The notes beneath the pieces are model-generated. The model worked only from the letters and a program-made list of their open reading frames with translations. It did not search any database and was not told the origin of the DNA. From positions 62,001 to 126,000 of the forward strand of contig CAMDTL010000001.1 in NCBI GenBank assembly GCA_945907735.1: a stretch of 64,000 bases of DNA, read 5' to 3'. Both the position numbers and the translations under genes were made by a program. This document shows, piece by piece, positions 1-11,994 of this stretch (the stretch's first letter is position 1; each line of letters starts with the position of its first letter). This stretch comes from Methylotenera oryzisoli. Lineage in GTDB: Bacteria; Pseudomonadota; Gammaproteobacteria; Burkholderiales; Methylophilaceae.

Positions 1-4
1 GAGT

Positions 5-934
5 ATGCATAAAGATTTTAATCAATTTGGCAAAGTGGCCGTGCTATTGGGTGGCAAATCGGCTGAGCGCGAAATATCACTAAAAAGTGGTGCTGCGGTG
101 CTGGCGGCTTTATTGCATCAGGGTGTGGATGCCAAAGCATTCGACCCAGCTAGCCAGGAATTAAGCGAACTAAAAGGATTTGATCGTGCATTCAACGCGC
201 TGCACGGTCGCTATGGCGAAGATGGCACGATTCAAGGCGCGCTGGAACTGATGAATATTCCCTACACTGGCAGCGGCGTGATGGCGTCTAGCGTGGGCAT
301 GGATAAATGGCGTACCAAATTATTGTGGCGTGTGTTAGATATCAAAACGCCAGATTTCGAGGTGGTGAACGCACAAAGTGATTTTGCAGCGATAGAGAGG
401 AAACTAGGATTGCCGCTATTTGTGAAGCCCGCCAATGAAGGTTCGAGTATTGGCATTACAAAAGTTAAGCAAAAAGGCGGCTTGGAAGACGCATGGGTAT
501 TGGCCTGCACGGTGGACCCTTTAGTGATTGCAGAGCAATTTATTGGCGGTGGCGAATATACCGTGGGCATTCTAGGTGAAACGCCATTGCCGATTGTAGG
601 AATAGTGCCAAAAAATGAGTTTTACGATTACGAAGCCAAGTATTTGCGCAATGACACTGAGTATTTATGCCCATGCGGTTTGAGTAAAGCGAAAGAAGCG
701 CAAATTCAAGCCGAAGCACTACAAGCATTTCGCGCCGTGGGTTGCAAAGGTTGGGGGCGTGTGGACTTTTTAATGGATGAAGCAGGGGCGCATTACTTTT
801 TAGAAGTGAATACCAGCCCAGGTATGACTGATCACAGCTTGGTACCAATGGCGGCTAAGGCAGCTGGCATTAGTTTTGATGATCTCGTGATTAAGATTTT
901 AGAAATGACGTTGGAGCCAAATGATGTGGGATAA
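5..934 (+). CDS. ddl: D-alanine--D-alanine ligase
   Basis: ATP-grasp protein ([37 protein letters not shown]) located directly upstream of ftsQ/ftsA/ftsZ. Confidence 0.96.
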   Translation: MHKDFNQFGKVAVLLGGKSAEREISLKSGAAVLAALLHQGVDAKAFDPASQELSELKGFDRAFNALHGRYGEDGTIQGALELMNIPYTGSGVMASSVGMDKWRTKLLWRVLDIKTPDFEVVNAQSDFAAIERKLGLPLFVKPANEGSSIGITKVKQKGGLEDAWVLACTVDPLVIAEQFIGGGEYTVGILGETPLPIVGIVPKNEFYDYEAKYLRNDTEYLCPCGLSKAKEAQIQAEALQAFRAVGCKGWGRVDFLMDEAGAHYFLEVNTSPGMTDHSLVPMAAKAAGISFDDLVIKILEMTLEPNDVG

Positions 935-1676
935 GCCACGGCTTTTAAACTGGATTGCGAATTTTCTTTTCGCCCTAGCCGTTGTGTTGTTTTTATATGC
1001 ACTGCTGTTTGTGGTGGTGCATTTGCCGATATTTCCGATGCGCGAAGTGAAAGTGGATGGCCAATTGGCGCATGTGAATCGCGAGCAAATAAAACTAATC
1101 ATCGCTAAACATTTGAAAGGTAATTTTTTCACCTTGGATTTAATTAAAACGCGCGATGCATTCGAAAAGCTACCTTGGGCGCGCAATGTGAGCGTACGCC
1201 GGCGTTGGCCAGACAAATTGGATGTGGCTATTGAGGAGCATCAAACCTTGGCGCGCTGGGGCAATATCGCGTTGGTGAATACACATGGTGAGTTGTTTCA
1301 AGCGGCGACAGATGCAGAATTGCCCGTATTTTATGGCCCAGGTGATGGCGTGCTGGAAGTGACAAAAAGTTACAGCAATTACAGCCAAATTTTGAATAAA
1401 GCCGGCATCAAAATTGCGCAAGTGACATTGTCGCCGCGTCGCGCTTGGGAAATTAAAACCAACAAAGGTTTGTTGATTGCATTAGGTCGCATCGATATGG
1501 GGTTGAGATTGAATAAATTTGCAGGTGCGTATCAATCCACGCTCAGCCAATTGAATGTAAAAGTGGCGTATGCCGATTTGCGTTATCCCAATGGGTTCGC
1601 GGTACGCAAGCCAGTTGGATCAAAGCCAGTAGCGCCAGCGACACCTGTTAAGCCAGTTAAGGCTGCTAATGCTTGA
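921..1676 (+). CDS. ftsQ: Cell division protein FtsQ
   Basis: N-terminal TM plus POTRA/FtsQ-like region ([44 protein letters not shown]); dcw context. Confidence 0.94.
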   Translation: MMWDKPRLLNWIANFLFALAVVLFLYALLFVVVHLPIFPMREVKVDGQLAHVNREQIKLIIAKHLKGNFFTLDLIKTRDAFEKLPWARNVSVRRRWPDKLDVAIEEHQTLARWGNIALVNTHGELFQAATDAELPVFYGPGDGVLEVTKSYSNYSQILNKAGIKIAQVTLSPRRAWEIKTNKGLLIALGRIDMGLRLNKFAGAYQSTLSQLNVKVAYADLRYPNGFAVRKPVGSKPVAPATPVKPVKAANA

Positions 1677-1711
1677 TTTAAGAATTGAAAGTATGAAAAA
1701 GGGAGTTAACT

Positions 1712-2950
1712 ATGGGTAAAGTCCGTGAAGATAAAAACCTAATTGTTGGGTTAGATATTGGTACCTCTAAAATCGTGACCATTGTGGCGGAGTTGCTGCC
1801 AGAAGGCACTCTGAAGGTAATTGGCCTAGGCCAGCATCCCTCACGTGGTCTTAAAAAAGGCGTGGTGATTAATATCGATTCCACGATGCAGGCGATTCAA
1901 CGCTCGATAGAAGAAGCTGAATTGATGGCCGATTGTAAAATCAATGCCGTGTTTACTGGCATCGCGGGTAACCACATAAAAAGCCTGAATTCGCATGGCA
2001 TGGTCAAAATTAAAGATGTTGAAGTTTCGCAAATGGATGTGGATCGCGTGGTGGAAACGGCACGTGCCGTCGCGCTACCTACTGACCAGCAAATTCTGCA
2101 TATTCTTACACAAGAATTCATTATCGACGGCCAAGATGACGTACGCGAACCGCTAGGCATGAGTGGAATGAAACTCGAAGTGAAAGTGCATATCGTGACG
2201 GGTGCTGTGGCGGCTGCGCAAAATATTGTGAAATGCATCAAGCGTTGCGGTTTGGAAGTTAGCGATTTAATTTTGCAGCCGCTGGCTTCCAGTATCGCTG
2301 TACTGACAGAAGACGAGAAAGAGCTGGGCGTGTGTTTGGTGGATATTGGCGGCGGCACAACAGACATTGCGGTGTTTAAAAACGGATCGATTCGTCATAC
2401 CGCCGTGATTGCGATTGCAGGCGACCAGATTACTTACGACGTTGCGGTAGCCTTTCGCACGCCTACGCAATCTGCCGAAGATATCAAAATCAAACATGGA
2501 TGTGCGCTGCGCCAATTGGCCGATGCGCGCGAAGCGGTCAAGGTGCCAGGCGTAGATGGCCGCGAGGCGCGCCAATTATCCATACAAACGTTGGCCGAAG
2601 TGATTGAGCCGCGCGTGGTTGAACTGTATGAATTGGTGTTGCAAGAGCTACGCCGTAGCGGCATGGAAGAAATGATTGCATCAGGCATTGTGATTACAGG
2701 CGGTTCAGCCATGATGCGCGGCATGATTGAGTTGGGGGAGGAGATATTTCATATGCCAGTGCGTCTGGGCATGCCACGCTATGTAGGCGGGCTTTCTGAG
2801 GTAGTCAGCAGCCCACGTTACGCGACGGCAGTTGGCTTAATTTTAATGGGCAAGCAGCAGTTAGAGCGGCAGATTTCTGGACAGATGGAATCGAGTTCGG
2901 TGGGGCGAATTTTTGAGAAGATGAAATCATGGTTTCAGGGAAATTTTTAG
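1712..2950 (+). CDS. ftsA: Cell division protein FtsA
   Basis: Actin-fold motifs (LIVGLDIGTSKIVTIVAEL, CLVDIGGGTTDIAVFKNG); between ftsQ and ftsZ. Confidence 0.97.
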   Translation: MGKVREDKNLIVGLDIGTSKIVTIVAELLPEGTLKVIGLGQHPSRGLKKGVVINIDSTMQAIQRSIEEAELMADCKINAVFTGIAGNHIKSLNSHGMVKIKDVEVSQMDVDRVVETARAVALPTDQQILHILTQEFIIDGQDDVREPLGMSGMKLEVKVHIVTGAVAAAQNIVKCIKRCGLEVSDLILQPLASSIAVLTEDEKELGVCLVDIGGGTTDIAVFKNGSIRHTAVIAIAGDQITYDVAVAFRTPTQSAEDIKIKHGCALRQLADAREAVKVPGVDGREARQLSIQTLAEVIEPRVVELYELVLQELRRSGMEEMIASGIVITGGSAMMRGMIELGEEIFHMPVRLGMPRYVGGLSEVVSSPRYATAVGLILMGKQQLERQISGQMESSSVGRIFEKMKSWFQGNF

Positions 2951-3048
2951 AAGTACGTAAGTGGCAGTAAGTAGTTGTTTTGGTGCAGGACTAGTTTTAG
3001 GGCAGAGCTGATGCAAATAAGCTCAAATATTAAGGCAAAAGGAGAAAT

Positions 3049-4218
3049 ATGATGTTTGAAATTATGGAGAAAAATTCACAAGAAGCGGTGATTAAGGTCA
3101 TTGGTGTGGGCGGTTGCGGTGGTAACGCAATTGAGCACATGATGACTAAAAACCTGAGCGGCGTAGAATTTATTTGCGCCAATACTGATATGCAGGCGCT
3201 GAAAAAGAGCCAAGCAAAAACGGTATTGCAAATTGGTGCTGAGATTACTAAGGGTTTAGGCGCGGGCGCGAAACCTGAAGTGGGTCGTGATGCGGCGCTG
3301 GAAGACCGTGACCGCATTGCAGAAATGATTGATGGCGCAGATATGTTATTTATTACGGCAGGCATGGGCGGCGGTACTGGCACTGGTGCAGCACCGATTA
3401 TTGCCGAAGTGGCCAAAGAAATGGGCATTCTCACAGTTGCCGTGGTGACAAAACCATTTGCGTTTGAAGGTAAGCGCACTAAAGTGGCGACTGATGGTTT
3501 GGAAGAGCTTTCACAGCACGTGGATTCTTTGATTGTGATTCCCAATGAAAAACTCATGGCAGTGTTGGGCGAAGATGTATCATTTCTAGAGGCTTTTCGC
3601 GCCGCGAACGACGTGCTGCATAATGCTGTCTCAGGTATCGCAGAGATTATTAATTCCCCAGGGCTGGTGAATGTGGATTTTGCCGATGTGCGCACAGTAA
3701 TGTCTGAAATGGGCATGGCGATGATGGGTAGTGCAGAAGCCATCGGCCCAGACCGCGCTAGAATCGCGGCTGAGCAAGCAGTGGCTAGCCCACTGTTGGA
3801 GGATGTGAATTTAGCTAATGCCCGCGGCGTTTTAATTAATATTACCGCCAGTGCCAGCTTTAAAATGAAAGAGTATTATGATGTGATGAACACTATTAAA
3901 GAGTTCACTGCAGAAGATGCGACCGTGATTGTGGGTAATGTGATGGATGAAAACATGGGCGACAAATTACGCGTGACCATGGTGGCCACTGGCTTAAGTG
4001 GTGCCATTGCACGTCGTCAAGCCAAGCCGGAATTACGGGTGATGACGACATTGATGACAGGTACACATAGTCAACCTTTGTTTGTGGGCACTGAGATAGC
4101 AGACGAAACACCTGCGGTATTTAGTCAAAATAATCGTCGTGCGCAGGTTGAGGCGATGAAAATGTCGGGCGTTGAAGAATATGACATCCCTGCATTTTTA
4201 CGCAAACAGGCGGATTAA
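3049..4218 (+). CDS. ftsZ: Cell division protein FtsZ
   Basis: Tubulin signature GMGGGTGTGAAPIIAEVAKE and C-terminal peptide EEYDIPAFLRKQAD; upstream SD aaggag. Confidence 0.99.
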   Translation: MMFEIMEKNSQEAVIKVIGVGGCGGNAIEHMMTKNLSGVEFICANTDMQALKKSQAKTVLQIGAEITKGLGAGAKPEVGRDAALEDRDRIAEMIDGADMLFITAGMGGGTGTGAAPIIAEVAKEMGILTVAVVTKPFAFEGKRTKVATDGLEELSQHVDSLIVIPNEKLMAVLGEDVSFLEAFRAANDVLHNAVSGIAEIINSPGLVNVDFADVRTVMSEMGMAMMGSAEAIGPDRARIAAEQAVASPLLEDVNLANARGVLINITASASFKMKEYYDVMNTIKEFTAEDATVIVGNVMDENMGDKLRVTMVATGLSGAIARRQAKPELRVMTTLMTGTHSQPLFVGTEIADETPAVFSQNNRRAQVEAMKMSGVEEYDIPAFLRKQAD

Positions 4219-4299
4219 TTGGCTGTCAGAAGCTAAAGGCGTAAAATAGATTGCTATAAAATGAGAGAGTAATAAGAAACTAAGTGCTGGGTTTATGAA

Positions 4300-5238
4300 A
4301 TGCTAAAGCAAAGAACCTTAAAGAAACAGGTGAGTGCGACAGGCGTTGGTTTGCATAATGGTGAAAAAGTCACCTTGACTTTAAAACCAGCCGCAATCGA
4401 TGCGGGGGTTATTTTTAGGCGCGCCGATTTGCCCGGCGCGCCAGAAATACAAGCGCAGCCTGAAGCAGTGCGTGACACGCGCATGTGTTCTGCCCTAGAA
4501 CACAATGGTGCGCGTGTTGCCACTGTTGAGCACTTAATGTCTGCGCTGGCTGGTTTAGGCGTCGACAATATTATTGTCGAAGTCACCGCTTCCGAGATTC
4601 CTATCATGGATGGTAGCTCTGGCCCGTTTATATTTTTATTGCAACAGGCGGGTATTGTTGAGCAGGCAGCCGCTAAAAAATTCATCAAAATCAAAAAAAT
4701 AGTCGAAGTAAAGGAGGGCGATAAATGGGTGAAATTCGAGCCTTACCACGGCTTTAAAATGGATTTCACGATTGATTTCGCCCATCCTGTGTTTGAAAAC
4801 TCAGGTAGCAATATCAAGCTGGATTTTAAAGATAATACCTATGTAAAAGACATTAGCCGAGCCAGAACTTTCGGATTCATGCACGAGGTTGAATACCTAC
4901 GCGCTAATGGATTAGCGCGTGGTGGCAGTTTGGACAATGCCATTGTGTTGGATGAATATCGCATTTTAAATAGCGATGGTTTGCGTTATGAAGATGAATT
5001 CGCCAAACACAAAGTGTTAGATGCAATCGGTGATTTGTATATGCTCGGCCACCCATTGTTGGGGGCGTTTACAGCGTATAAATCGGGTCATGCGTTGAAC
5101 AATGCGCTACTTAGAGCTTTGCTGGCCGATGCATCCACTTGGGAATACGCGACTTTCGAAAAAATTGAAGAAGCACCGGCGGGCTTTCAAGAACAAACGG
5201 CGTTTTTCACTCCAAACCTTATGCCACATTTTAATTAA
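4300..5238 (+). CDS. lpxC: UDP-3-O-acyl-N-acetylglucosamine deacetylase
   Basis: LpxC motifs ([56 protein letters not shown]). Confidence 0.98.
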   Translation: MLKQRTLKKQVSATGVGLHNGEKVTLTLKPAAIDAGVIFRRADLPGAPEIQAQPEAVRDTRMCSALEHNGARVATVEHLMSALAGLGVDNIIVEVTASEIPIMDGSSGPFIFLLQQAGIVEQAAAKKFIKIKKIVEVKEGDKWVKFEPYHGFKMDFTIDFAHPVFENSGSNIKLDFKDNTYVKDISRARTFGFMHEVEYLRANGLARGGSLDNAIVLDEYRILNSDGLRYEDEFAKHKVLDAIGDLYMLGHPLLGAFTAYKSGHALNNALLRALLADASTWEYATFEKIEEAPAGFQEQTAFFTPNLMPHFN

Positions 5239-5254
5239 GGCGACAGCAGCTTAA

Positions 5255-5437
5255 ATGCCAATCATCCGCTTAATGATTATATTGGTATTTATCGCAACAT
5301 TTGTGTTGCTGGCGACTTATACTGTGACGCGCAATAAAAAATATTTAACATATTTAAAACAAATACTTAAGTATGCAGCTTGGTGTTTTGTTGCGTTATT
5401 TTTGTTGTATTTAATGTCGCGTGTAATTCGTTTTTAA
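5255..5437 (+). CDS. Small two-TM membrane protein, unknown function
   Basis: 60 aa ORF with two hydrophobic stretches between lpxC and slt. Confidence 0.6.
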   Translation: MPIIRLMIILVFIATFVLLATYTVTRNKKYLTYLKQILKYAAWCFVALFLLYLMSRVIRF

Positions 5438-5446
5438 TGTTGTCTA

Positions 5447-7435
5447 ATGTTTGCCATTTCAATTAAAAATCTAGTTTCCATTACCTTTTTTATTAGCATT
5501 TTTGCGATAAAAACTTGCTTCGCTGCGAGTGGTGACGAGGAGTTTTTACAGGCGCGTGCTGCGTATGACCAAAAAAATGTTATCGCTTTGTCCGATTACG
5601 TGCAGCAATTGCACAGTCAAGATTACCTATTAGCGCCTTACGCCGATTATTGGTTGATGCTGCTTAATTTGGAAGATGCAGAAAATCATACAGTCGTAGA
5701 TTTTTTAAATACTTACAGTGCATATCCGTTTGCGGATAGATTGCGTGGTGCATATTTAAAAAAACTTGCCAAAAAGCAAGATTGGGAAAGTTTTTCGAGT
5801 GAAATTGCCAATTATCAGTTAGAAGATGCAACGGTTGCCTGTTACGCGGCAGAGTCCAGCGCAGTTTTGGGCGACGCTTTTGTGTTGGAAGGTGCGAAAC
5901 CATTGTGGCTCCAAGCCAAAGAGCAGCCGAGTAATTGCAATAACTTATTTGACCGTATGCAAGCGGCGGGGGTGCTTAACGAAGAAAATATTTGGGCACG
6001 CTTTCGCTTGGCTTTGGTAGAAGATCGAATTTCGCTTGCCAAGGGCATTTTAGCGCGTTCAAAATACTACGAACCGAACCAAGCTAAACTCATCGATAAA
6101 GCATATTCTTCACCCAGCGTAGTGTTAGCGAAAAAAACCATTTCGTTTAAAAGTCGCTTTGGGCGCGAGGCCAATTTATTTGCGCTAGGTCGCATCGCAA
6201 AAATTAATTCGCAGCAGGCGTTAAACGCATATAACAAAGTGGCAGATTTATTTATGCCGGAAGATAGAAGCCATTTTTATGGCAACTTAGCGCTGCAAGC
6301 CGCACGGCGACAAGAGCCGCAGGCACTGCAATGGTTTAAACTCGCGGATAAAACTGAGCTCAATAAAGATCAGCTTGCTTGGTTTGCACGCAGTGCCTTG
6401 CGTGAAGAAAATTGGCTGGAGTTGTTAAATGCGATTGCAAAAATGCCAGCAATTCAAGCCGAGGAAGGCGCTTGGCGATACTGGAAAGCGCGTGCGCTTA
6501 ACACTAAAAATCAAACGCTGGAAGCCAATACTTTATTTGCCAATCTTTCTACCGAGCGCCATTTTTATGGCTGGCTGGCACAAGAAGAGCTGGAAGGCTT
6601 TATGTCTTCGCCTCTCAGCACCTATAAAGTGACCGAGTTAGAGGTAGATGAAATCGCCAATATACCCGCATTTGCGCGCGCTGAGGCTTTGCAAAGGTTA
6701 GATTTAAAGTGGGAAGCGAAATCAGAATGGGCACTGGCGACCAGGGATTTTGGCGACAAACAAATGCTGGCCGCCGCCGAGTTTGCCACGCGCAAAAAAT
6801 GGTACGATTTAGCCATTATTACTGCCGATAAAACCACTGAAACGCACGACATTGCATTGCGCTACCCAACGCCATACCGTGATTTAATGAAGCCAGCCGC
6901 GGGTGAGCGAGGTGTGGATGAGGCTTGGGTGTATGGCATTACGCGGCAAGAGAGTCGTTTTATGCATTATGCAAAATCGGGCGTGGGCGCTGCAGGACTT
7001 ATGCAACTTATGCCCGCTACAGCCAAGTGGGTCGCGCCGCGCGCGGGTATCAGCAATTATCACAATGGTATGATTCAGCAGCTGGATACCAACATTGTGC
7101 TTGGCACTTATTATATGAGCCACGCCTTGGAAATATTTAATGGGCAAGCAGTGCTGGCCACCGCCGCGTATAATGCGGGGCCAAGTCGCGCTAAAAAATG
7201 GGTGGCCGCTATACCGTTAGAAGGCGCTATTTATGCGGAGACTATCCCTTTTAGTGAGACACGATTATACGTACAAAAAGTGATGACAAATGCACATTTG
7301 TATGCGCATCGCTTGGGATTAAAACCCATGCCGCTTAAACAAAGATTAGGCATAATCCCTAGTAAGAGCCAGCTTATTACCGGCAGTGCAGATAATGTTG
7401 AACCTGAAATGGTTGAACAAAAAACAGTTGAATAA
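5447..7435 (+). CDS. slt: Soluble lytic murein transglycosylase (GH23)
   Basis: Signal peptide, helical repeat region, SLT domain (GITRQESRFMHYAKSGVGAAGLMQLMPATAKWVA, NIVLGTYYM, AAYNAGPSRAKKW). Confidence 0.93.
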   Translation: MFAISIKNLVSITFFISIFAIKTCFAASGDEEFLQARAAYDQKNVIALSDYVQQLHSQDYLLAPYADYWLMLLNLEDAENHTVVDFLNTYSAYPFADRLRGAYLKKLAKKQDWESFSSEIANYQLEDATVACYAAESSAVLGDAFVLEGAKPLWLQAKEQPSNCNNLFDRMQAAGVLNEENIWARFRLALVEDRISLAKGILARSKYYEPNQAKLIDKAYSSPSVVLAKKTISFKSRFGREANLFALGRIAKINSQQALNAYNKVADLFMPEDRSHFYGNLALQAARRQEPQALQWFKLADKTELNKDQLAWFARSALREENWLELLNAIAKMPAIQAEEGAWRYWKARALNTKNQTLEANTLFANLSTERHFYGWLAQEELEGFMSSPLSTYKVTELEVDEIANIPAFARAEALQRLDLKWEAKSEWALATRDFGDKQMLAAAEFATRKKWYDLAIITADKTTETHDIALRYPTPYRDLMKPAAGERGVDEAWVYGITRQESRFMHYAKSGVGAAGLMQLMPATAKWVAPRAGISNYHNGMIQQLDTNIVLGTYYMSHALEIFNGQAVLATAAYNAGPSRAKKWVAAIPLEGAIYAETIPFSETRLYVQKVMTNAHLYAHRLGLKPMPLKQRLGIIPSKSQLITGSADNVEPEMVEQKTVE

Positions 7436-7446
7436 GAAAAACGAGT

Positions 7447-8430
7447 ATGAGCATTAATAAAATCACAGCACCATCTACAATTACCATCCTTGGTGGCGCG
7501 GGTTTTGTGGGTAGTTGCTTGGTGGCTAAATTGGACGAAGCGGGCTATCAGGTAAAGGTGCTATCACGCCGCCGAGAGAACTCTAGACATCTGATTTTGC
7601 TGCCAAATGTGCAGGTGGTGGAATGTGATGTTATGGATAACCACGCCTTAAAAGCAGCGCTCACTGGTAGTGATAAAGTCATCAATTTAATCGGTATTTT
7701 GCATGAGGCTGGCAATAACACGTTTGAGGCAATGCATCATCAATTGCCGCGTCGCGTCGCGCAAATATGCGAAGAATTGAATATTCAACGCTTGCTACAT
7801 ATGAGTGCCTTGCAGGCCGATATCCATGCGCCTAGCCAGTACCTTAAAAGTAAAGCGCTGGGCGAAGCGACGATTAATGCATGCAGCAAAAAGCTCGATA
7901 TCACTATTTTTAAACCATCGGTGATATTTGGTCGCGGCGATAGTTTTATCAATCTATTGGCTAATTTAGTGAAGTTTCTACCCGTCATTTTTTTAGCAAA
8001 ACCCAAAGTAAAATTCCAGCCGATTTGGGTAGAAGATGTTGCGCAATGTTTTATGAGTGCGCTAGAAAACACCGCTACTTATGGTAAAACTTACGAGCTG
8101 GGCGGGCCAAGCGTTTACACCTTGCGTGAGCTGGTGCAAAAAGTGATGGCAATTTTAGGCAAACAACGCCCGATTTTCGGCTTAAACGATACTTTATCGA
8201 TGGCGCAAGGTTTTATGTTGGAGCTGATGCCGATTAAGCTGATGACGCGCGACAATATTCGCTCTATGCAGGTAGATAGTATATGTAGTGCACAGATTGC
8301 GCCTGAGCTTGGTGTTGTGCCAACGTCGCTGGACGTCATCGTGCCAGAATATTTGCTCAATGCATCGCCACGTGCCGCTTACGCTGCCTTCCGCCGCGCC
8401 GCTGGGCGCGCCATTAGTGCTAGAAGATAA
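7447..8430 (+). CDS. Complex I NDUFA9-like NAD(P)-binding epimerase/dehydratase family protein
   Basis: Rossmann start ITILGGAGFVGSCLVAKL and atypical SDR layout. Confidence 0.85.
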   Translation: MSINKITAPSTITILGGAGFVGSCLVAKLDEAGYQVKVLSRRRENSRHLILLPNVQVVECDVMDNHALKAALTGSDKVINLIGILHEAGNNTFEAMHHQLPRRVAQICEELNIQRLLHMSALQADIHAPSQYLKSKALGEATINACSKKLDITIFKPSVIFGRGDSFINLLANLVKFLPVIFLAKPKVKFQPIWVEDVAQCFMSALENTATYGKTYELGGPSVYTLRELVQKVMAILGKQRPIFGLNDTLSMAQGFMLELMPIKLMTRDNIRSMQVDSICSAQIAPELGVVPTSLDVIVPEYLLNASPRAAYAAFRRAAGRAISARR

Positions 8431-8431
8431 C

Positions 8432-9643
8432 ATGCAAGCTTACTGTGTAGGTGGCGCGGTGCGTGATGAGCTGCTTGGTCTAGCAGTAAAAGATAGAGAT
8501 TACGTTGTTGTTGGCGCCACGCCACAGGCCATGCTGGATGCGGGCTACAGGCCAGTCGGAAAAGACTTCCCGGTATTTCTTCACCCAAAAACGCATGATG
8601 AATATGCGCTTGCGCGCACTGAGCGCAAAACTGGCGCTGGCTACAAAGGCTTCGCAGTGCATGCCGCTCCAGATGTGACGCTAGAAGAAGATTTGGCGCG
8701 CCGTGATTTGACCATTAACGCGATTGCCAAAGGTGCTGACGGTAAGTTGATTGACCCGTTCAACGGTGTAGCCGATTTAAAAACAAAAACGCTGCGCCAT
8801 GTGAGCGATGCCTTTGCTGAAGACCCAGTGCGTATTCTGCGTATAGCGCGTTTTGCGGCGCGGTTTATTGACTTTAGCATTGCGCCAGAAACCTTGGCTT
8901 TGATGCGTCAAATGGTGCAAAATGGTGAGGTGGATGCGCTGGTGCCAGAGCGTGTTTGGCAAGAGTTAAGTAAAGGTTTAATGGAAGCTAAACCCAGTCG
9001 CATGTTTGAGGCGCTTCGTAGCTGCGGCGCGCTGCAAAAAATTCTGCTCGAGCTGGATAGATTATGGGGCGTGCCGCAACCACCGCAGCATCACCCAGAA
9101 ATTGACACTGGCGTGCACGTGATGATGGTGATTGACTACGCGGCTAAACAAAACTTTACCCTGCCTATCCGCTTTGCTGCGCTGATGCACGACCTTGGCA
9201 AAGGCACCACGCCAGCCGATATTTTGCCACGCCATATTGGGCACGAGGTGCGCAGCGTGAGTTTGCTAAAAGACGTATGCAAACGTTTAAGAGTGCCGAA
9301 TGATTGCAAAGAACTTGCGCATATTGTGGCTAAATTTCATGGCAAATTGCATCAAGTACTAAAAATGAAATCAAGTACTTTAGTTGAGTTTTTAACCGAG
9401 CTCGACGCTTTTCGGCAACCTGAGAGATTTAAAGCTTTTTTAAAAGCATGTGAGTGTGACAGCCGTGGCAGAACGGGTTTAGAAAATTGTGCATTGCCTG
9501 AAACAGACTTGATTTTAACTGCTCTGCAAGTTGCACAGCATATAGATGCTGGCGCGATTGCAAAACAACATACAGAGCCTGAAAAAATTAAAGCAGCAGT
9601 GTTTGAAACTCGAGTAAAAGCTGTGGCGCAGAATATAAAATAA
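8432..9643 (+). CDS. cca: Multifunctional CCA-adding tRNA nucleotidyltransferase with HD domain
   Basis: MQAYCVGGAVRDELLGLAVKDRDYVVVG, RRDLTINAIAK, HD motif AALMHDLGKGTTP. ATG at 8432 preferred over the ORF-track start at 8288. Confidence 0.95.
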   Translation: MQAYCVGGAVRDELLGLAVKDRDYVVVGATPQAMLDAGYRPVGKDFPVFLHPKTHDEYALARTERKTGAGYKGFAVHAAPDVTLEEDLARRDLTINAIAKGADGKLIDPFNGVADLKTKTLRHVSDAFAEDPVRILRIARFAARFIDFSIAPETLALMRQMVQNGEVDALVPERVWQELSKGLMEAKPSRMFEALRSCGALQKILLELDRLWGVPQPPQHHPEIDTGVHVMMVIDYAAKQNFTLPIRFAALMHDLGKGTTPADILPRHIGHEVRSVSLLKDVCKRLRVPNDCKELAHIVAKFHGKLHQVLKMKSSTLVEFLTELDAFRQPERFKAFLKACECDSRGRTGLENCALPETDLILTALQVAQHIDAGAIAKQHTEPEKIKAAVFETRVKAVAQNIK

Positions 9644-9826
9644 TCGCTAAGCAGTTAAACACCACTGTAAATTTATAGGTGAACATAAAAAACCTTTTTT
9701 ATGTTTGTGTCTAAATAACTTTTGCGCAACATATGCGCCACCCCAGCCCCCAAGCACCCCTTTATCGTCATGCTGCCAGTTGATAATCTTTCCTTGGTAG
9801 CGCATAAGAGCATTAAGGTTTGAGAT

Positions 9827-10393
9827 TTAAAGCATTGAAAGTTGTTGGTCAGCCCAATTAGTGGGTTTGCGTTTAAAGCCACTTTTGGCAAACTGGTGCC
9901 AGCGGCCAATTACATAGCAAATGAGTAAATTAGCCTGCGCTTCTGGCATGATTTTTTTGCCAGAGCCTGCCGCGGCGATTTTTAGGCTTTGCTTGAGCGT
10001 AGCCTCTAGCCTATCGTAAAGCTGGTTAATACGCGTTTGCAGGTGTTCTTCTTCGTTTACCAGCGCATCACCAATCAGTACACGCGTCATGCCCGGGTTT
10101 TTCTCGGCAAATTTAAGCAGCATATTCACAATCAGTTGTACTTGCTTTGCGCCGTCGGTTTCATCTTTCGTGATTTTGTTAATCACGCCGAAAATGGAGA
10201 TTTCGATAAATTCGATTAAACCTTCGAACATTTGCGCTTTGCTGGCAAAGTGTCGATATAGCGCAGCCTCGCTTAAATCAAGCTTTGCGGCGAGCGTAGC
10301 GGTGGTGATTTTCTCGCGGCGCGGGCTTTCCAACATGTGTGCGAGCGCTTCTAATATTTGCTGCTTGCGGCTTATTTTGTTGTCGGGGGCCAT
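9827..10393 (-). CDS. slmA: TetR-family nucleoid occlusion factor SlmA
   Basis: KQQILEALAHMLESPRREKITTATLAAKLDLSEAALYRHFASKAQMFEGLIEFIE is a TetR HTH of SlmA type. Confidence 0.9.
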   Translation of the reverse strand: MAPDNKISRKQQILEALAHMLESPRREKITTATLAAKLDLSEAALYRHFASKAQMFEGLIEFIEISIFGVINKITKDETDGAKQVQLIVNMLLKFAEKNPGMTRVLIGDALVNEEEHLQTRINQLYDRLEATLKQSLKIAAAGSGKKIMPEAQANLLICYVIGRWHQFAKSGFKRKPTNWADQQLSML

Positions 10394-10422
10394 ATTATTC
10401 TCCCTAAATTTTGTTAGTTTTA

Positions 10423-11067
10423 TTATAGCTTAAGGTGAGTGAGCGCTAACACCGAACTAATACGATAATCCACAAAATTTTGTTTTTGCAGTTTCTTGGT
10501 CACCCAAATCGTTTGCATGCCGAGGCGTTTTGCGGTCATTAGCGCAGGTAGATTATCTTCTAGCATCACGCAATTGCTGGGCTTGGTTTTTAAGGATTTA
10601 AGCAATATTTGAAAGCCGCGCACGCTGGGTTTGGCGTGAAATTTTGTCGATTCCACACTAAATACTAACTCAAAGCAATCGCCGATACCAAGTAAATCGA
10701 GTACGCGAAATGCGTAACCACGTGGCGCGTTGGTGAATATTACTTTACGGCCGTGAAGGTTTTGCAGCATGTGGCGTAAACGCTTGGTTTGTAGCACCAT
10801 TTCTGGCAGTTTGATGAGCTTGTGTGTTTCGTTTAGAAAGTGATAGGGATCAACACCATGATGGCGCATTAATCCTTTGAGCGTTGCGCCATACACACGC
10901 CAATAGTGTTGGCGTAGCTGGTGTGCGGTGGGCTCATCAAGCGATAAATGATCCATGATGTACTGTGTCATGGTGTGATTCATTACTGGAAAGATGTGAG
11001 CCCCAGCATCGTGTAGCGTGTCGTCTAGGTCGAACACCCAAATTCTAGAATGACCATTTGAGGCCAA
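10423..11067 (-). CDS. HAD-superfamily pyrimidine 5'-nucleotidase
   Basis: WVFDLDDTLHDAGAHIFPVMN and VMLEDNLPALMTAKRLGMQTIWVT. Confidence 0.85.
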   Translation of the reverse strand: MASNGHSRIWVFDLDDTLHDAGAHIFPVMNHTMTQYIMDHLSLDEPTAHQLRQHYWRVYGATLKGLMRHHGVDPYHFLNETHKLIKLPEMVLQTKRLRHMLQNLHGRKVIFTNAPRGYAFRVLDLLGIGDCFELVFSVESTKFHAKPSVRGFQILLKSLKTKPSNCVMLEDNLPALMTAKRLGMQTIWVTKKLQKQNFVDYRISSVLALTHLKL

Positions 11068-11068
11068 G

Positions 11069-11983
<915 letters not shown>

Positions 11984-11994
11984 CTAAAAATCCG

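Noticed and set aside
3030-3743. 237-aa minus-strand ORF opposite ftsZ
   Set aside because: Low-complexity shadow ORF antisense to an unambiguous ftsZ.
8288-8431. N-terminal extension of the cca ORF
   Set aside because: Overlaps the upstream gene; the family N-terminus (MQAYCVGGAVRDELLG) starts at 8432.
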